Assembly (NCBI RefSeq): GCF_001949145.1
Contig: NW_019091501.1
Span: 580,740 to 644,739 of the forward strand
Direction of reading: 5' to 3'
Origin: Acanthaster planci
Taxonomy: Eukaryota > Echinodermata > Asteroidea > Valvatida > Acanthasteridae
Length of the DNA stretch: 64,000 bases
A program made the position numbers and the translations under genes. Of the stretch, positions 27,901 to 39,103 are shown in pieces. The notes beneath the pieces are model-generated. The model worked only from the letters and a program-made list of their open reading frames with translations, was not told the origin of the DNA and made no database searches. Position 1 is the stretch's first letter. Every line of letters starts with the position of its first letter.

Positions 27901-28118
27901 AGTCACAGCCAGTTGAATTGGACACAGGCTTAAGAGTCGTGCAATTTCTTTAATCCTCCTCCCAGGAGCAGCAAGAATTGGTTCGGAAGCGCTGCGTGGA
28001 GGCGGAGCCTCGGCACGGCGAGCTGTGGTGCAGCGTCTCCAAGAACATCAAGAACTGGAGGTGTAAAACCAACGAGATTCTCCCCATGGTGGCAAACGCA
28101 ATCAGCATTGTCTTCTAG
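6960..28118 (+). CDS. PRPF6: PRPF6, pre-mRNA-processing factor 6 (U5 snRNP / tri-snRNP bridging protein), complete, 23 exons
   Basis: PRPF6 (yeast Prp6) links U5 to U4/U6 in the tri-snRNP and is needed for nuclear pre-mRNA splicing. Exons: 6960-7051, 9824-9883, 10627-10711, 11643-11761, 13163-13241, 13880-13974, 14251-14461, 15102-15261, 15874-16001, 16978-17104, 17444-17562, 18383-18545, 19231-19339, 20188-20257, 20681-20802, 21358-21451, 22177-22341, 23301-23402, 24777-24851, 25580-25713, 26336-26542, 27046-27172, 27966-28118. Phases are consistent and total 2796 nt (931 aa; human about 941). The N-terminal PRP1 domain is visible ([44 protein letters not shown]), followed by HAT/TPR helical repeats ([60 protein letters not shown]). 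The start at 6960 has a good context (AAAATGG). An in-frame ATG at 6981 matches the human start. All introns are GT-AG except the last, which is GC-AG. Several introns contain mobile-element debris. Confidence 0.97.
7351..7891. mobile_element. 541-bp foldback/MITE-type element with 9-bp target-site duplication (PRPF6 intron 1)
   Basis: The ends are perfect inverted copies beginning TAGCCCCACTAGTGTGG, and the inverted similarity continues inward for about 90 bases with small differences and one insertion. Inside lies a second inverted pair, near 7440-7460 and 7557-7577 (GACGGCTGTTCCGTGTCAAG and its complement). The element is flanked by the 9-bp direct repeat CCTTGTTAC at 7342-7350 and 7892-7900, a clear target-site duplication. 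There is no coding capacity. A 9-bp duplication with long inverted ends is typical of non-autonomous Mutator-like elements; that family call is inference. It lies in the first intron of PRPF6. Confidence 0.75.
8328..8347. repeat. Short (CTTGG)n microsatellite
   Basis: About four tandem copies of a 5-bp GGCTT unit within PRPF6 intron 1. No function is apparent. Confidence 0.6.
8560..8603. repeat. Cluster of palindromic ACATGT/TACATGTA motifs
   Basis: Several overlapping copies of the self-complementary TACATGTA motif sit within 44 bp of PRPF6 intron 1. The same motif recurs singly or in small clusters in many introns and intergenic stretches of this window, for example near 11110, 11150, 16130, 23710, 32390 and 51130. 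Confidence 0.6.
9034..9084. repeat. Perfect 19-bp inverted repeat containing a CCCTAA motif
   Basis: Arm CCCTAACCCTCCTCAATCC at 9034-9052 is exactly complementary to 9066-9084, with a 13-base loop between. The outer end of each arm carries the telomere-like CCCTAA/TTAGGG motif. It lies in PRPF6 intron 1 about 740 bp before exon 2. It is probably the relic of a small foldback element. A structured intronic RNA is possible but unsupported. Confidence 0.7.
9603..9784. repeat. Tandem duplication, about 91-bp unit, two copies
   Basis: Copy 1 begins at 9603 (ATGGTGTATTAATTCAATG) and copy 2 at 9694 (ATGGTGTTTTAATTCAATG). They differ at only a few positions. The second copy ends about 40 bp before the 3' splice site of PRPF6 intron 1, so the duplication nearly touches the branch-point region of exon 2. 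Confidence 0.8.
11946..12800 (-). pseudogene. Dead Tc1/mariner-like transposase (PRPF6 intron 4)
   Basis: On the minus strand the conceptual translation shows Tc1-family blocks in the right order: a helix-turn-helix-like segment near 12600-12760 ([20 protein letters not shown]), the first catalytic Asp motif FYDEKRF near 12490-12510, [16 protein letters not shown] near 12260-12310, a Q-stop-DN block for the second Asp, and [13 protein letters not shown] for the third acidic residue, ending with [17 protein letters not shown] near 12010-12055. Stop codons interrupt it and residues after the second Asp motif appear deleted. The terminal inverted repeats were not resolved. It is an inactive copy inside the PRPF6 intron, antisense to the host gene. 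Confidence 0.8.
22949..23009. repeat. Two-copy tandem repeat, about 31-bp unit
   Basis: The unit TCAGGATTTTCCCTGATTTC and its continuation occur twice in succession with minor changes in PRPF6 intron 17. No function is apparent. Confidence 0.55.
27173..27178 (+). other. Non-canonical GC splice donor of the last PRPF6 intron
   Basis: The exon ends GAG and the intron begins GCAAGT. The only nearby GT, at 27178-27179, would shift the reading frame at the next exon (27966, GAG CAG CAA). The protein across the junction (HGNEEQQELV) matches the human HGTEEQQEEV only if the GC site is used. AG|GCAAGT is the standard context for U2-type GC-AG introns. Confidence 0.85.
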
Positions 28119-30268
28119 ACAGGTATTCACTGGACATAAGCACGATTTCCGAAAGTGTGCTTAAAATAACATTGTGGGATTGGAGTTATATTCAGGGTCG
28201 ACACTCATGCCATTTCTAAGCACACTGTCTGTGATTGGTCATTCTATAAATTTGGTGTCCACTTTTTTTCTTCCATCTTTATTACATTACAAGTAATTTA
28301 GGAAATCCTTAATATATGGAAATTCCTTGTTGCTTTCATAAAGAGCGATGGTGCAGATGTAAAGTGAAATACCAACCCAACGAGCCAATGTTAATTTGCA
28401 TTCATTTGCGGCAATATATTGACTGCCAAAATTGTAGGAATTTTTAAGTGCACAGCACTGCCCCTTCTATGAAATCTAAATTAGGAAGTGAAGCTTGCAT
28501 CGGATTATATTATAGTTATTTGTATACTTACTATGTTTTGTTCCAGAAATCCAGAAAGAGTTCATCGTAGCTTTAGACGTTTTGCATGACTGTATGCATG
28601 CACCCTGTCTCAGTTACATTGGTTATTGTAACGACCGCCTTAAATTTAACAGATTAAAATAAGTGTGCATATACATGTACTTGCAGTACGTGATTATAGA
28701 AAAATTAGAACATAGTACATGCACAGTTACACTAACTTCAAGCGATTCATTTAAGAATTGTTGACTGCTGTGGCGTGGGATATGAGGGTGCCATGCATGC
28801 CCGACGGTGTTCAAGACGTCATATCCCACACTGCAGCGGTCAACAATTGTTTTGTCATACCTCTGTCTTAAGGAATTTGTCCAAAGAAACAAGCTCTGTA
28901 TTTCAGAAGACGATGGGCTTAGTGTAAAACTGTACAATTAACGTAACAGATGTAAATGATAACGTTTGCAAATGCACTGTCCCCTCACTTTTGGTGATTG
29001 TGTAAACTCTTATATGAAACTAATGTGGGTACCAGTGAGTACATTTATATAGTCTGGTTAGCGGTCCCTTCATTACTCTATACGCTGCAGGGACGGGAAC
29101 GAGTCTGTTATACGAGTACAATCATCAACCGAATTCCCTGGTAGCCTTTGCATAAAACGCATTATAGGTACCACGCAAAACTAACTAATGAACCGCAAAT
29201 GTTTGTTCTCGAACTTCCCGAAGCTCTTCTATTTCGCACATGTACACGTGTGCGTGCACGCACCATTGGTAGAATGAAATGTCTCATGGTGAGTGTGATA
29301 TGCAGATACGTTGCCCTGTCATGTGATCGTTCTTGGCCAATAAACGGACAGTATCCAAGCAAGAGGTATGACAAAAAACACTATCCCCCTGTCGTACCCT
29401 GAATTTATAGAATCACTCTTTTAAACCAGTAAATTATCTTGAGAAAGCTGCATGTCTCCAACAGTCACCCCATCCATCTGGCTACCCCCCCCATATTTCC
29501 ACAGCAGCATTTGCTTTCACATTGAACCGGAATACGGAATACAGAAATAATGATGTTCCACTGAGAAAAGTGAAGTTCTCTTTGTCAATTGGAAGGATAA
29601 TTCTTTTTAATTACTTCCTTTTTACATAGACTAAATCTAGTCCTCTGTTGTAGACATTTGCAGAAGAAAAGCATGTTCATCAAGAAGCCTTTACACGCAC
29701 AGGTGACAAGAACACAAAGCCCTAGACTGGTTACTCTGAACATTCAATTACCGTAGACAGTCTTCTTAAGATCGAGCCATCTTTACACAACATACTGTGT
29801 ACAGCCACTTTGTTTATATAATAGCATTTATGTATTTTTTTTTCACTTTTGTGACAACCTTGTGACCATAATTTAGGAGGACAACTACTGTGGTTACAAA
29901 AGCGATATTACATTTTTAGGATAACAGCATCGTGGTATTGTATTGTAATTAGTATAGGTAGACGTGCTCGGTAAAAAAGTACAAATTTCACTCTCACATG
30001 GGTAATGATATCTACAGTCACCTTTGTATCTTGAGAGGAGGCCACAGCTATCTGAAGCCTTGTAAAGTGTCCTGCTCTGTGGAAATAGTTCAAACATTTC
30101 AAATCAACTTTTTGTGTGTTAAACATCTGTAATTACATTTGGATGCAAGAATAAACACTTGGCATCACCTCACATAATGATCAATTCTTTTCTTCAGTGA
30201 TTGTTTTCTATGATGAGACACTTGAAACCTTCGCTTTGCTGTGTAACAAATAAAGATATTCAAATAAA
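28119..30268 (+). other. Probable PRPF6 3' UTR with poly(A) signals near its end
   Basis: There is no coding exon in this stretch. Three AATAAA hexamers lie close together at 30150-30155, 30249-30254 and 30263-30268, a reasonable place for transcript ends about 2.1 kb after the stop codon. A shorter 3' UTR using a variant signal cannot be excluded. A long hairpin-forming repeat sits inside (28756-28848). Confidence 0.35.
28756..28848. repeat. Imperfect 30-bp inverted repeat (hairpin) in the probable PRPF6 3' UTR
   Basis: The arm at 28756-28785 (AATTGTTGACTGCTGTGGCG, then TGGGATATGA) is complementary to 28819-28848 with a few mismatches. The loop is about 33 bases. In RNA this would form a strong stem. 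It may be the core of a small foldback transposon. Confidence 0.7.
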
Positions 30269-33200
30269 GATATATAAGTTGAAAGTTCATGTTTTACCAG
30301 ATAAACACCACATTGTACAACACCTTACTGGTACCACTGAAACCATAATGTGAACTACAACAGCATAGCTGCACCAGACTTTTTCTTGAAAATCAACATA
30401 GACAGCCTGTAAAAAAAAATGTGCTGTCTGCCAAGCCTGTCTGGAGCAGGTTTATAATTAAGAAAACAGTCTCAGCTGCAGTAACTAGGAAATCATATAA
30501 ATGTATACTGCATTTAAAATTCACTTCGCTTCTTTAACCCCTTCACGCCGTAAAAATTGAGATCCTCAGCCAGCTTTTCAGCTATTATTCTCGGCCCACG
30601 CTCAAGCGAACACGGTGAAAGAAGGCAGACCCTGGCTCTTGTGTATATGGTAATTGGTCTTTGTGTGTAGCCCAGAAATGAAAAGATCGAATTTGCATCA
30701 TAATCACCAGCTTCACAATAGTCCCCACTTTGAAAAGAGGCAACGGGAATGTGGAAGCTTGAGTAGAGCTGCATGCCACCAAACAATCAGCCTTTTCACC
30801 GTGTAATTCAAAGCGTGCAGAGCAAACACAAACCGAGAATTTACGGTATGGCAGGTGGCCTTCGTGGCCAAGGGAGGCTGGAATTCTTGGAGTCGGCTTT
30901 CGGAAAGAAATTCCCGCCGAGAAGAAGTTAAGAACAGTTGTTTACTTCACGTTAGTTCTATATAAATGTTATGAGATTTAATTTAAAAACTGGCACTCAA
31001 CACTAAATCTAGTGGAAAATATCACAGACATTCTGACTAGTTGAACTTTGTAACAATGCAGCAAATACTAAATGTGCAGAGTACAGGAATTTGTTTCTCC
31101 AAACAGTTGTAAACTTCAGATGATGAGACGTAAGTAAAAGCACTCAAGTTAAGATTCAGATGTTAAATTTTAGTATTTTTCAATACATTGTAAAATCACT
31201 TTTTTTCCCCCACTACCGGCAGTCCCGTTGCATTTAATGTCACATCTGCAGTGTAATCCTTTGTGATATGACATGTTTTATATCAGAGTCAGTGATTATG
31301 ACTTCATTCATGGCCATAGTTATGCTGCAGCTAATGGCTGTACATTATCTCATCACAGCTTGAAAAAAAAAGATAATTACGGTATGATGAGGTACCATAC
31401 TTGTGACACTACACTCTGAGCCCTCTTTCATATGTCAATATCAGTTGGCGTTCTAGGCAAGCTTTGTAACCTTTGGAAACAGTGACTCTGCTTGATGGTG
31501 TGTAATGAACACCCATTGCTCTAAGCCGTTGTTAGAGCATTCTAGAATGAGCTGGCTACAAAACGCCAGGGGTACGTGAAATAGTGGGCGCATTCAGGCA
31601 CTAACTGTAGCTGGACCACTCACCAGTTACTTTTGAACAATGCGCACATGCTGTACAGCTGTGCTGCAGTGATCTTGGTTGAACTACTGAATGTTCAAAC
31701 TGTAAAATCCCATCATCACTGGAACTGTATCTTGCTGTTGGCTGCAGCTCTTGTGGCGTACATGGTTTGTGACATCTGATACAGTTATTTTCATGTGAAT
31801 GGTGCCCTCTAGACTTATAAATCATATAGCCCTAGTGACACAACCATGCCCCCCAGGGCCTTGTTCCAAATGGTTGACCACATGGTCCAAACCATCCATT
31901 GTTCATGGGATGTTGGTCACACCAGTTAACTACAATTATCACTGAAACTTGCCCATTATTTCACAACATACATATGCATACCATCAACATACATATGCAT
32001 ACCATCAACATACATATGCATATCATCAACTTACATATGCATACCATCAACATACATATGCATATCGTCAACATACATATGCATACGCCAACATACATAT
32101 ACATACCATCAACATACATATGCATTCATCAACATACATGTACATATGCATACCATCAACAATAAAGGGTATACAATACATGTACGTGTCTGTGAAATGT
32201 GCTGGTTCAGTTCAAGGCTTTGTGAGCTATGAAAATAACTACCAACCAAACACTTAAAATGCCTTCTGACATAAATACTGAAAATTTAAGGTTGCTGATT
32301 ATCACAGCAGTTGTACATATCCCCAGAGATCTATGTATCACACCAAATCTGGTAAGCTTTATCACATAACAATTCATGTACATGTACACTGTTACATAGA
32401 AAAACTAATTGGAAACAATCTTTATAGACAGGTAGAATTTATTGTTTTACGTGAAAACGAGTACACAAAAAAACCCTGAAATCTAAGTGAATTTTACGCT
32501 GTACACTGTAAATGACACCTTTGTCTATTAAAGGCTTCTCTCAGCTAAAAACTGCACTCTTTGCTTTATGTATTTTGTCAAGGTTATAGAATCGGTATAA
32601 TTATTCCAAACTAATCAAGACATACTTAACACAGGTTGGAAACTGTTTGATGGGACTTGGTTTAAACTTTGCCATTAAATTTATTAACTGATTAAGGAAG
32701 CAGATTGGTTTTGCCATGGGGCATGACATATTGCAGTGTTACGTACAACATCAGTCATCCAATCAGAACATATGCTACATACATTCAACTCTGTCTGTGC
32801 TGTAACGCTGAGTACTATTGGCTGTTATAATAGTACAGATGTCATGGCAAGATAATTATTCACACTGACACCTTCTGCAGTTATTTACCCCAGAAGGACT
32901 ACAAAAAACAGCAAAAATATGAATAGTTCTACATGTAAAAGGAGAAATTTGGTGGAGTTGAAAAGACTTTATACATGTACATGTGTGTATTGTGAAGTGC
33001 CTCTAAATGCCTCTGAACACTCAAGGGGTGAGGTTGGCTTGGTGACAACTTATTTCCTTGCCTTCTGCCTCAGTGACCTAGGCCCAAATCATGCCCAAAC
33101 CAACATGTAGTAGGATTTACTGTCCCTACCAGATTCTGTAGGTTTCCATTGAATATTGACTGAGGGATTTTCTCCTACAAAATGGAACACTCTTTATTGT

Positions 33201-34974
33201 CTTGCCCCAGAAAGGAGCAGATGAAAGATGGATGACATAAATACTTGTTCAATTTCAAAGGTTTAATTGGGTAAAGTGGAACTACCCCATTCAATTGTTC
33301 AATTTCAAATACTTCACAATGATGTACATGTTGTGTGGAAGTCATATGCAAGGTCTTTTGCCCTTGCAAAGATGGCATTGTAATGGTTTAGCAACTTACA
33401 ATACAGATCCTTTGCAAGAGCAGCACAGCTTATTATAATTCACGTACATGCATGGTGATTTGGCTGGATAGAGCAATTGAACGTCATTCCAGTGTGGATA
33501 TGCTGTCTTGTTTCACCTTTACTGTTACCCATCTGTAGCAGATCATTTGGCAGTTAGGTGGCGTCTCATGCATGTATGTCATCAATTCTGTGTGGAATTT
33601 TATTGTGTTACATACAGACAGTGCAACTTCAGGGGCCTTAAAACCTTGCACATTTGTTGTGCAGTGAGGGTGCAATGACTGCATTGACCAGATGTCAGAT
33701 GTAAAGGGTGCACCCCTTGATGGCAACATTTCTGCAAATTCTCTGACTGAAAAACTCTTTGTAATCAAAGGTTTGAATTCATTTCTTGCACTATAAGGTG
33801 CAACTTGCTTCATTTGTCGTTTAATGAACATGTAACATGTAACAAACATGGCTGACTGTTTCCATGTACATGTATATACCGGTACACATGAATCACCCAG
33901 TGACCATCTGCTTGCCCCATCATCAATCTCCCCGTGATACTCCCTGCCGCTGCAGTGTGATTTTCAAGGAGCTAGTAGTTACTCTTATCTTTGGGTATGA
34001 TTTAGATTGTGCATGACAAAACAGATGCAAACACCAGCATGTCGATATTCATGGGGCACCTTCATCAGCAGAACTTCCCTCTGTAGGATTAAAAACAGGA
34101 GATACAAATTAAAATACAACAGCTGGCAATTATAAATAAAAGAGTAATTAGTCCAACTTAAGCAAACCTCTGCCATGCTGTCTTGTGGTCAAGCTGATCA
34201 CTTGCCCACCGCAAGGTGAATTCCAAGGAAAAAAATGAGTGATGACTGTATGATGGGTCATGCGAGAAGCTTGTGACTCACATATACTTTGGATTGAGCT
34301 GTAGTTTTTTTTTAATTTAAACACATTGGCCTCTCAGTTTGAGTGCACATACAGCTGCTACTCATTCATTCCTACGTGCACTCACAACTCCTGATTCATC
34401 ACCAGAATGTCTTTGCAAACTTCCTCCCTAGCTGAATGGCATCCATATCGTTACAGCTGTTTCCTACAATTTGTGTCATATTGTAGTCCTATTGAGAAGT
34501 CTGTCACAAATTCATCACAGGTCATCCAGTCTTAAGCCAAGGCACCATTCCAAAATTCTTATCAGGTAGTTGTCCGACAGATCGTCCAACGGTGCATTTA
34601 TTATCAGTTGGCTATCAGGTTAAGTGTTCTCAAGTAGCCAATTGTAACTGATAAATGCCTTTACATTGCATTACTCCCATGGCTATGTGGTTTCAGTGGA
34701 GCAACCCCCCTCCATTATTCACTCAACACAAGTCACTGTTGTCGGTCAGATAGCCCTCTCCTATAGTCAAGATAGGAAGTTTGAAATTGATTCAAATGAA
34801 CTGGGACGACAGCATTCCAGTGTCGTCATTCACCTGCTTACTAATGACTGGCTTTATGGAAGGACTTGCAAAAGTACCTGTGATTAACTTGACTGTTTGG
34901 AACACCTTATTTGTCAGGTATGTAGTATTTTGAAAGAAAACGAGGAAGGTTGAACAGTATCATTAATGGGTCAC
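30269..34974. other. Intergenic DNA between the convergent PRPF6 and protease genes
   Basis: No supported coding exon was found on either strand. The stretch includes a 21-bp minisatellite (31962-32162) and scattered ACATGT motifs. On the minus strand an AATAAA (TTTATT on the plus strand near 34595) lies about 380 bp past the protease stop codon and could end that transcript. Confidence 0.4.
31962..32162. repeat. Minisatellite, about nine copies of a 21-bp unit
   Basis: The unit is close to ACATACATATGCATACCATCA. Copies differ at one to three positions, some are shortened by 1-2 bases, and the last holds an extra ACATGTAC. Each unit contains the palindromes CATATG and ATGCAT. The open reading frames across it are a by-product of a period divisible by three and do not look like genes. 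Confidence 0.9.
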
Positions 34975-37900
34975 TTAGGTGCTTGTCAGTACATGAGATG
35001 CATCTGTCATACTGATCCAAGAAAATTGAAACAAACAATTCAAACCTGATGCAATTTGACTTGAATCATCACTGGTGTCATCATACATTATCAGCTGACA
35101 TGTCCAAAGCAGGTCGGTGTGGAGGCATATACCCAGGGATTCACAGGGGAAATGATCGGAGACACAAGCTACCAGGAACAAGAAATGTACACTTATACAT
35201 GTATAATTGCTTAATTATATAGACTTGTATTGCACTCTTGCCAAGGATTAAAAAGTTCCATTTTTTAGTCTCAAATTAGAAGAAAGTTCACTCCTACCTG
35301 TCATTAGCTTCTGCCAAATACACATCTGCTTCAATAGTGTTTAAAAGGGGACATGGATACGTACATGTACATATATATCTATTTGGCATAATACTAGTAG
35401 TACATGTAATTGTGCCTATTAAGCATTTTAATTATTTAGAATTTGAATACTGGGAGATAGTTTGCAGGTACACCATGTAGAATCTCTTCTATGAGAGTGG
35501 TGGCTCTTAGAAGAATCGGCAAGTGTGTACTTGAATTTTCTACAAGAATGCTCAGATCTGGTCGTCCTCATGAGTTCACACTCACTGGTTCTGGTCAGAA
35601 CCACCACTCTCACAGACTTGATCAATTCTACGTGGTGTACCTGCAAATTTTCAGTCTAGTTTTCACCATGCAAAGTTTCAAATCGTACTTAGTATTTGAA
35701 TGGTGGAAAGCCAGCCATTGTTTGCTCACCACTTCTAGGCAAAGAGTTAATACTGTGAGGAACCAAGAGAAAAGTCTACAGCTGAAGTGTTTGAATGGGT
35801 TAGCTTGAACTTGAATGGACTAGTTTGAACTCCAGCAAATGCTTGACACCCTGGAAAAGAAATGTCACTGGGTTAAAATTCAAAGTGGTACTCACTGCAG
35901 TTTGCCTCATCTCTGAAGTTCCCGCAGTCATCTGTTAAGTCACACATGCGGTTATGAGGTACACAGCGGGAATTCCCACAATCCATCTGGTCTGCAGTGC
36001 AGTCTGTTATAGGAATCACAGTATAGTCCCAGCAAAGAGATAAAAAACAATTGAAGCAGAAAGGCTCCTGTATCATTATGCTGTCTGGGGTATGTTACTC
36101 AAAAATTGGTTGGGTGGAAACTTTTTGTTTATAAGAACATGACACTACCAAACTGTTTGATGAAATGTCCGACAAAAGACAGATGTGGCTGCACTTGTGA
36201 CAAGCTGGAATGTGTAGTTTGGCACAGGAGAGGCATAAAGTACTGTTGCCCACTTGTGTAGTGGGCAGGGCTTAGCAGATTGGTCCTTCAGGAGGGGCAG
36301 TTAATGAGAAATACAAGGCCAGCATAAACAATGGGTGATAGCTTGATTAATTTGTGATTGCCACATGAACGAAAAACTTTAAATGAAATGTCACAGAGAG
36401 TATAAGGTGTCAAACAAATGCAGATTGGTGATCTGTCTAAACTGCCTCTTAATTATGTGCTACATTAGTTTGCTGTGTGTCCCAATCTGCCCTGGAAATA
36501 CATGTTATATGTACCTAGCACCATGTTACTTAAATTGGACATTCACCTCCACACTATGTGTAGGAGACATGGGATACCAGGATAGTGCGTTGTGTTACTG
36601 TGAGATATCCAGAATACAGGATTGGAATATGTTACCCATGATTCACCAGACACAGATGTGAAAGTTGTCTAACTTTACTTCGCAGGTCCCTGTAGCGAAG
36701 GTTTTGCAGGCACACTTCTTTGCATCTTTATGTACGGTATTCGTCTTCAGTGTGTGAGAACTACATTCTGTTATTCAGTATATGAATACCACACAGTACC
36801 CAGCATCCTTTGTGGGTTAAAAGTATTGAAACATGCACTGTATCATTAAAATGGTCCGAGCTTTTTCTGGACAACTGAGGGTGCTGTTACTGTTATGTCA
36901 GTCAGGGAAAAAAACACTGTCCAGTTTCTGTGCTTTTGATGAAAACATTTTTATGAGTAAGGCTTGTTCACTGGCTGATGATTACCAAATACTTTAACAT
37001 AAAGTAAAGGAAAATAAGGGCAGTAAAATGTAAACTACACATATTTCTGCAGTATTTTTTGCACAAATCCTGCAAAATTTGACATTTTCCTCCTTGGTTG
37101 ACATCACAGCTTTGCTATGAGTGTGGCTATTTGCATTAACATAACAAAAGGCATCAAATCACATTTTTAAAAAGTCAAAATATGGACCCCCTTAACATAT
37201 ACCGGATATGATATCTGAAGCCGTTTTACTTTTCACAAGGTTTCTCATGAGGTACAGGACTGTAAGGTGTTTAACCATATCCTAGGATATCCTGTATCCA
37301 GGATATTCCCAGCATGTGATTGGATAAGGAAAAACATCACATACTGCAGTTCAGCTCATCACTGGCATCCAGGCAGTCATCAATACCATCACACCTCCAG
37401 AAACCAGGCACACAGATGGAGTTATCACAGCGGAACTGACTAGGACTACACTCTGTTGACATTCAAACAAACAGAACACTTGATACATTTTTACGTTCGA
37501 TCTGTGTGATAGAGGAAATGAAAGGCATGTCTTTGTGATACGTGCTTACAGCCAATAACAGTTCATGCTCAGAATAAAAGTGAAAGTATTATTTTTTTCA
37601 TGCTATAGCACAAATGTTCTTACTGGAAATCTTCGAAAGTTGGGCACATTTCAATCTGGACAAATTGTACCTTGACTTTTTGGTGACATTAACTGTACAT
37701 TCATATAAATTACATTTGCCCCAAATATGAGATTCAGTTTTGGTTACAATGTACATTTGGCAAATACTGCAGTTCTTGAGATAAAAAGGGGTATTTTTCT
37801 GTGCAGAATACAGAGTGTGCACTGGAGGCTTACCACAGTTAGTCTCGTCTCTCAAAGTATCGCAATCAATCTCTCCATCGCACATCATCTGAGGTGCAAT

Positions 37901-39103
37901 CTGCTTGCCATCCCCACAGTCAAAGTAACCTAAGCATAAGATCATGGCAACAAGCACGTACATCAAACACTATAACGGGGAGGATTTCTGTGCCTTTAAC
38001 CTAAGAATAAAGAGCAAGACATGTCTGTTTCAAAATGTTGATTTTTCTCAGTGATAATTATTTAGCACTGAGAAATCATTTATCAGAGCACCTTCCCTGT
38101 ACAGTGTGCCTCTTGGGAATTGCCAATGGCTTATCAAAGACTTTCAAAAAAGCAATTCAATTTCTTTTCAGATGGCACACCCAAACAGCAGACATATGAA
38201 CCTCAGGTACCAAAGTTAATCACAGTTGAGAGAAATGTCAGTGTGAATAGTTTTTCTCCTGAAAATGTTAACAACTAAGGCCTTTTCTTTGCTGACACGA
38301 GAACACAGTGTAGCAGTTTGATTTCTTGACGGACTCTCCAGGCCTTACTGCAGTTACGTTCATCACTGCCATCACCGCAGTCATCTTGTCCGTTGCAGTG
38401 ACAGTAATAGTCCATCTTACACAGGCCATTGTCACAGCGAAACTGAGTCTCTGCACACTCTAAAATGAAGCAGAGCATGAAAAAATAATGACCCACAGTT
38501 CCAATATCAAGCAGAAGAAGTGGAACTTTTTATCTGGATATGATACAAGGGAAGATCCAGGACTAAGTTTTTTCGAAGGGGGGGCTAAATTTTTTCAGGG
38601 GACTCAAAAATTTGGATCTTGTTTTAATTTAACATTTTATGTCCTCTCTGAGGGGTTAAGCTAAATTTTAGGGTTTTGACATGCTGTTGCGATCGAGGAA
38701 GAGCAATGAAATGGTCCCTGAAACTCCCCCGCTGCAGTTTCACAATAATAAACACAAATTTACAAATAACATGCATGGAGCCATGAGCAGTGTGTTAGCA
38801 AGTCTGGTTTATCTTTTCTGTTTTCTGCAATTTACGTACATCTCTTGAATATGTAATTAGGCTTAGCGTGTAACCACTTGTAATTTTTATTCAAAGTACT
38901 CATAAGAAAAGCTGTAGCTTTACCAGCTAGATTTCCTTTTATGCAGCATTTTGTTTCTGTCCATTAAATATGCCATTTAGTGAGTCTACTTTTTTTACAC
39001 TTACCACATTGTTGCTCATCACTCTGATCATCACAGTCAAAGTGCCCGTCACACACCTGATCAGACCAAATCGATCTTTGACCTTTATCACAGCTAAATA
39101 ATT
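34975..39103 (-). other. Six LDLa exons (exons 6-11), one repeat per exon
   Basis: Exons 6-10 are 99, 111, 96, 108 and 108 nt. Each is phase 1 to phase 1 and encodes one LDLa repeat with the calcium-binding C-D-G-x-x-D-C...S/R-D-E core (for example [16 protein letters not shown] and [16 protein letters not shown]). This symmetrical phase allows repeat gain or loss without breaking the frame. Exon 7's repeat has an extra cysteine (YCHC). Exon 11 encodes a divergent sixth repeat ([20 protein letters not shown]) that lacks the fifth cysteine, then about 20 residues and the stop codon. Confidence 0.85.

Noticed and set aside
31962-32162. CRISPR-like array
   Set aside because: The repeats are contiguous with no spacers, and the context is an animal genome.
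31899-32257. Open frames over the minisatellite with INIHMHT-like repeats
   Set aside because: The period is divisible by three, which keeps a frame open by itself. There is no splice or start context.
28200-34900. A second protease domain downstream of the LDLa exons (polyprotease model)
   Set aside because: No TAAHC, DIAL or GDSGG-like motif was found on the minus strand, and the exon at 35168-34975 ends with a stop after a closing LDLa cysteine.
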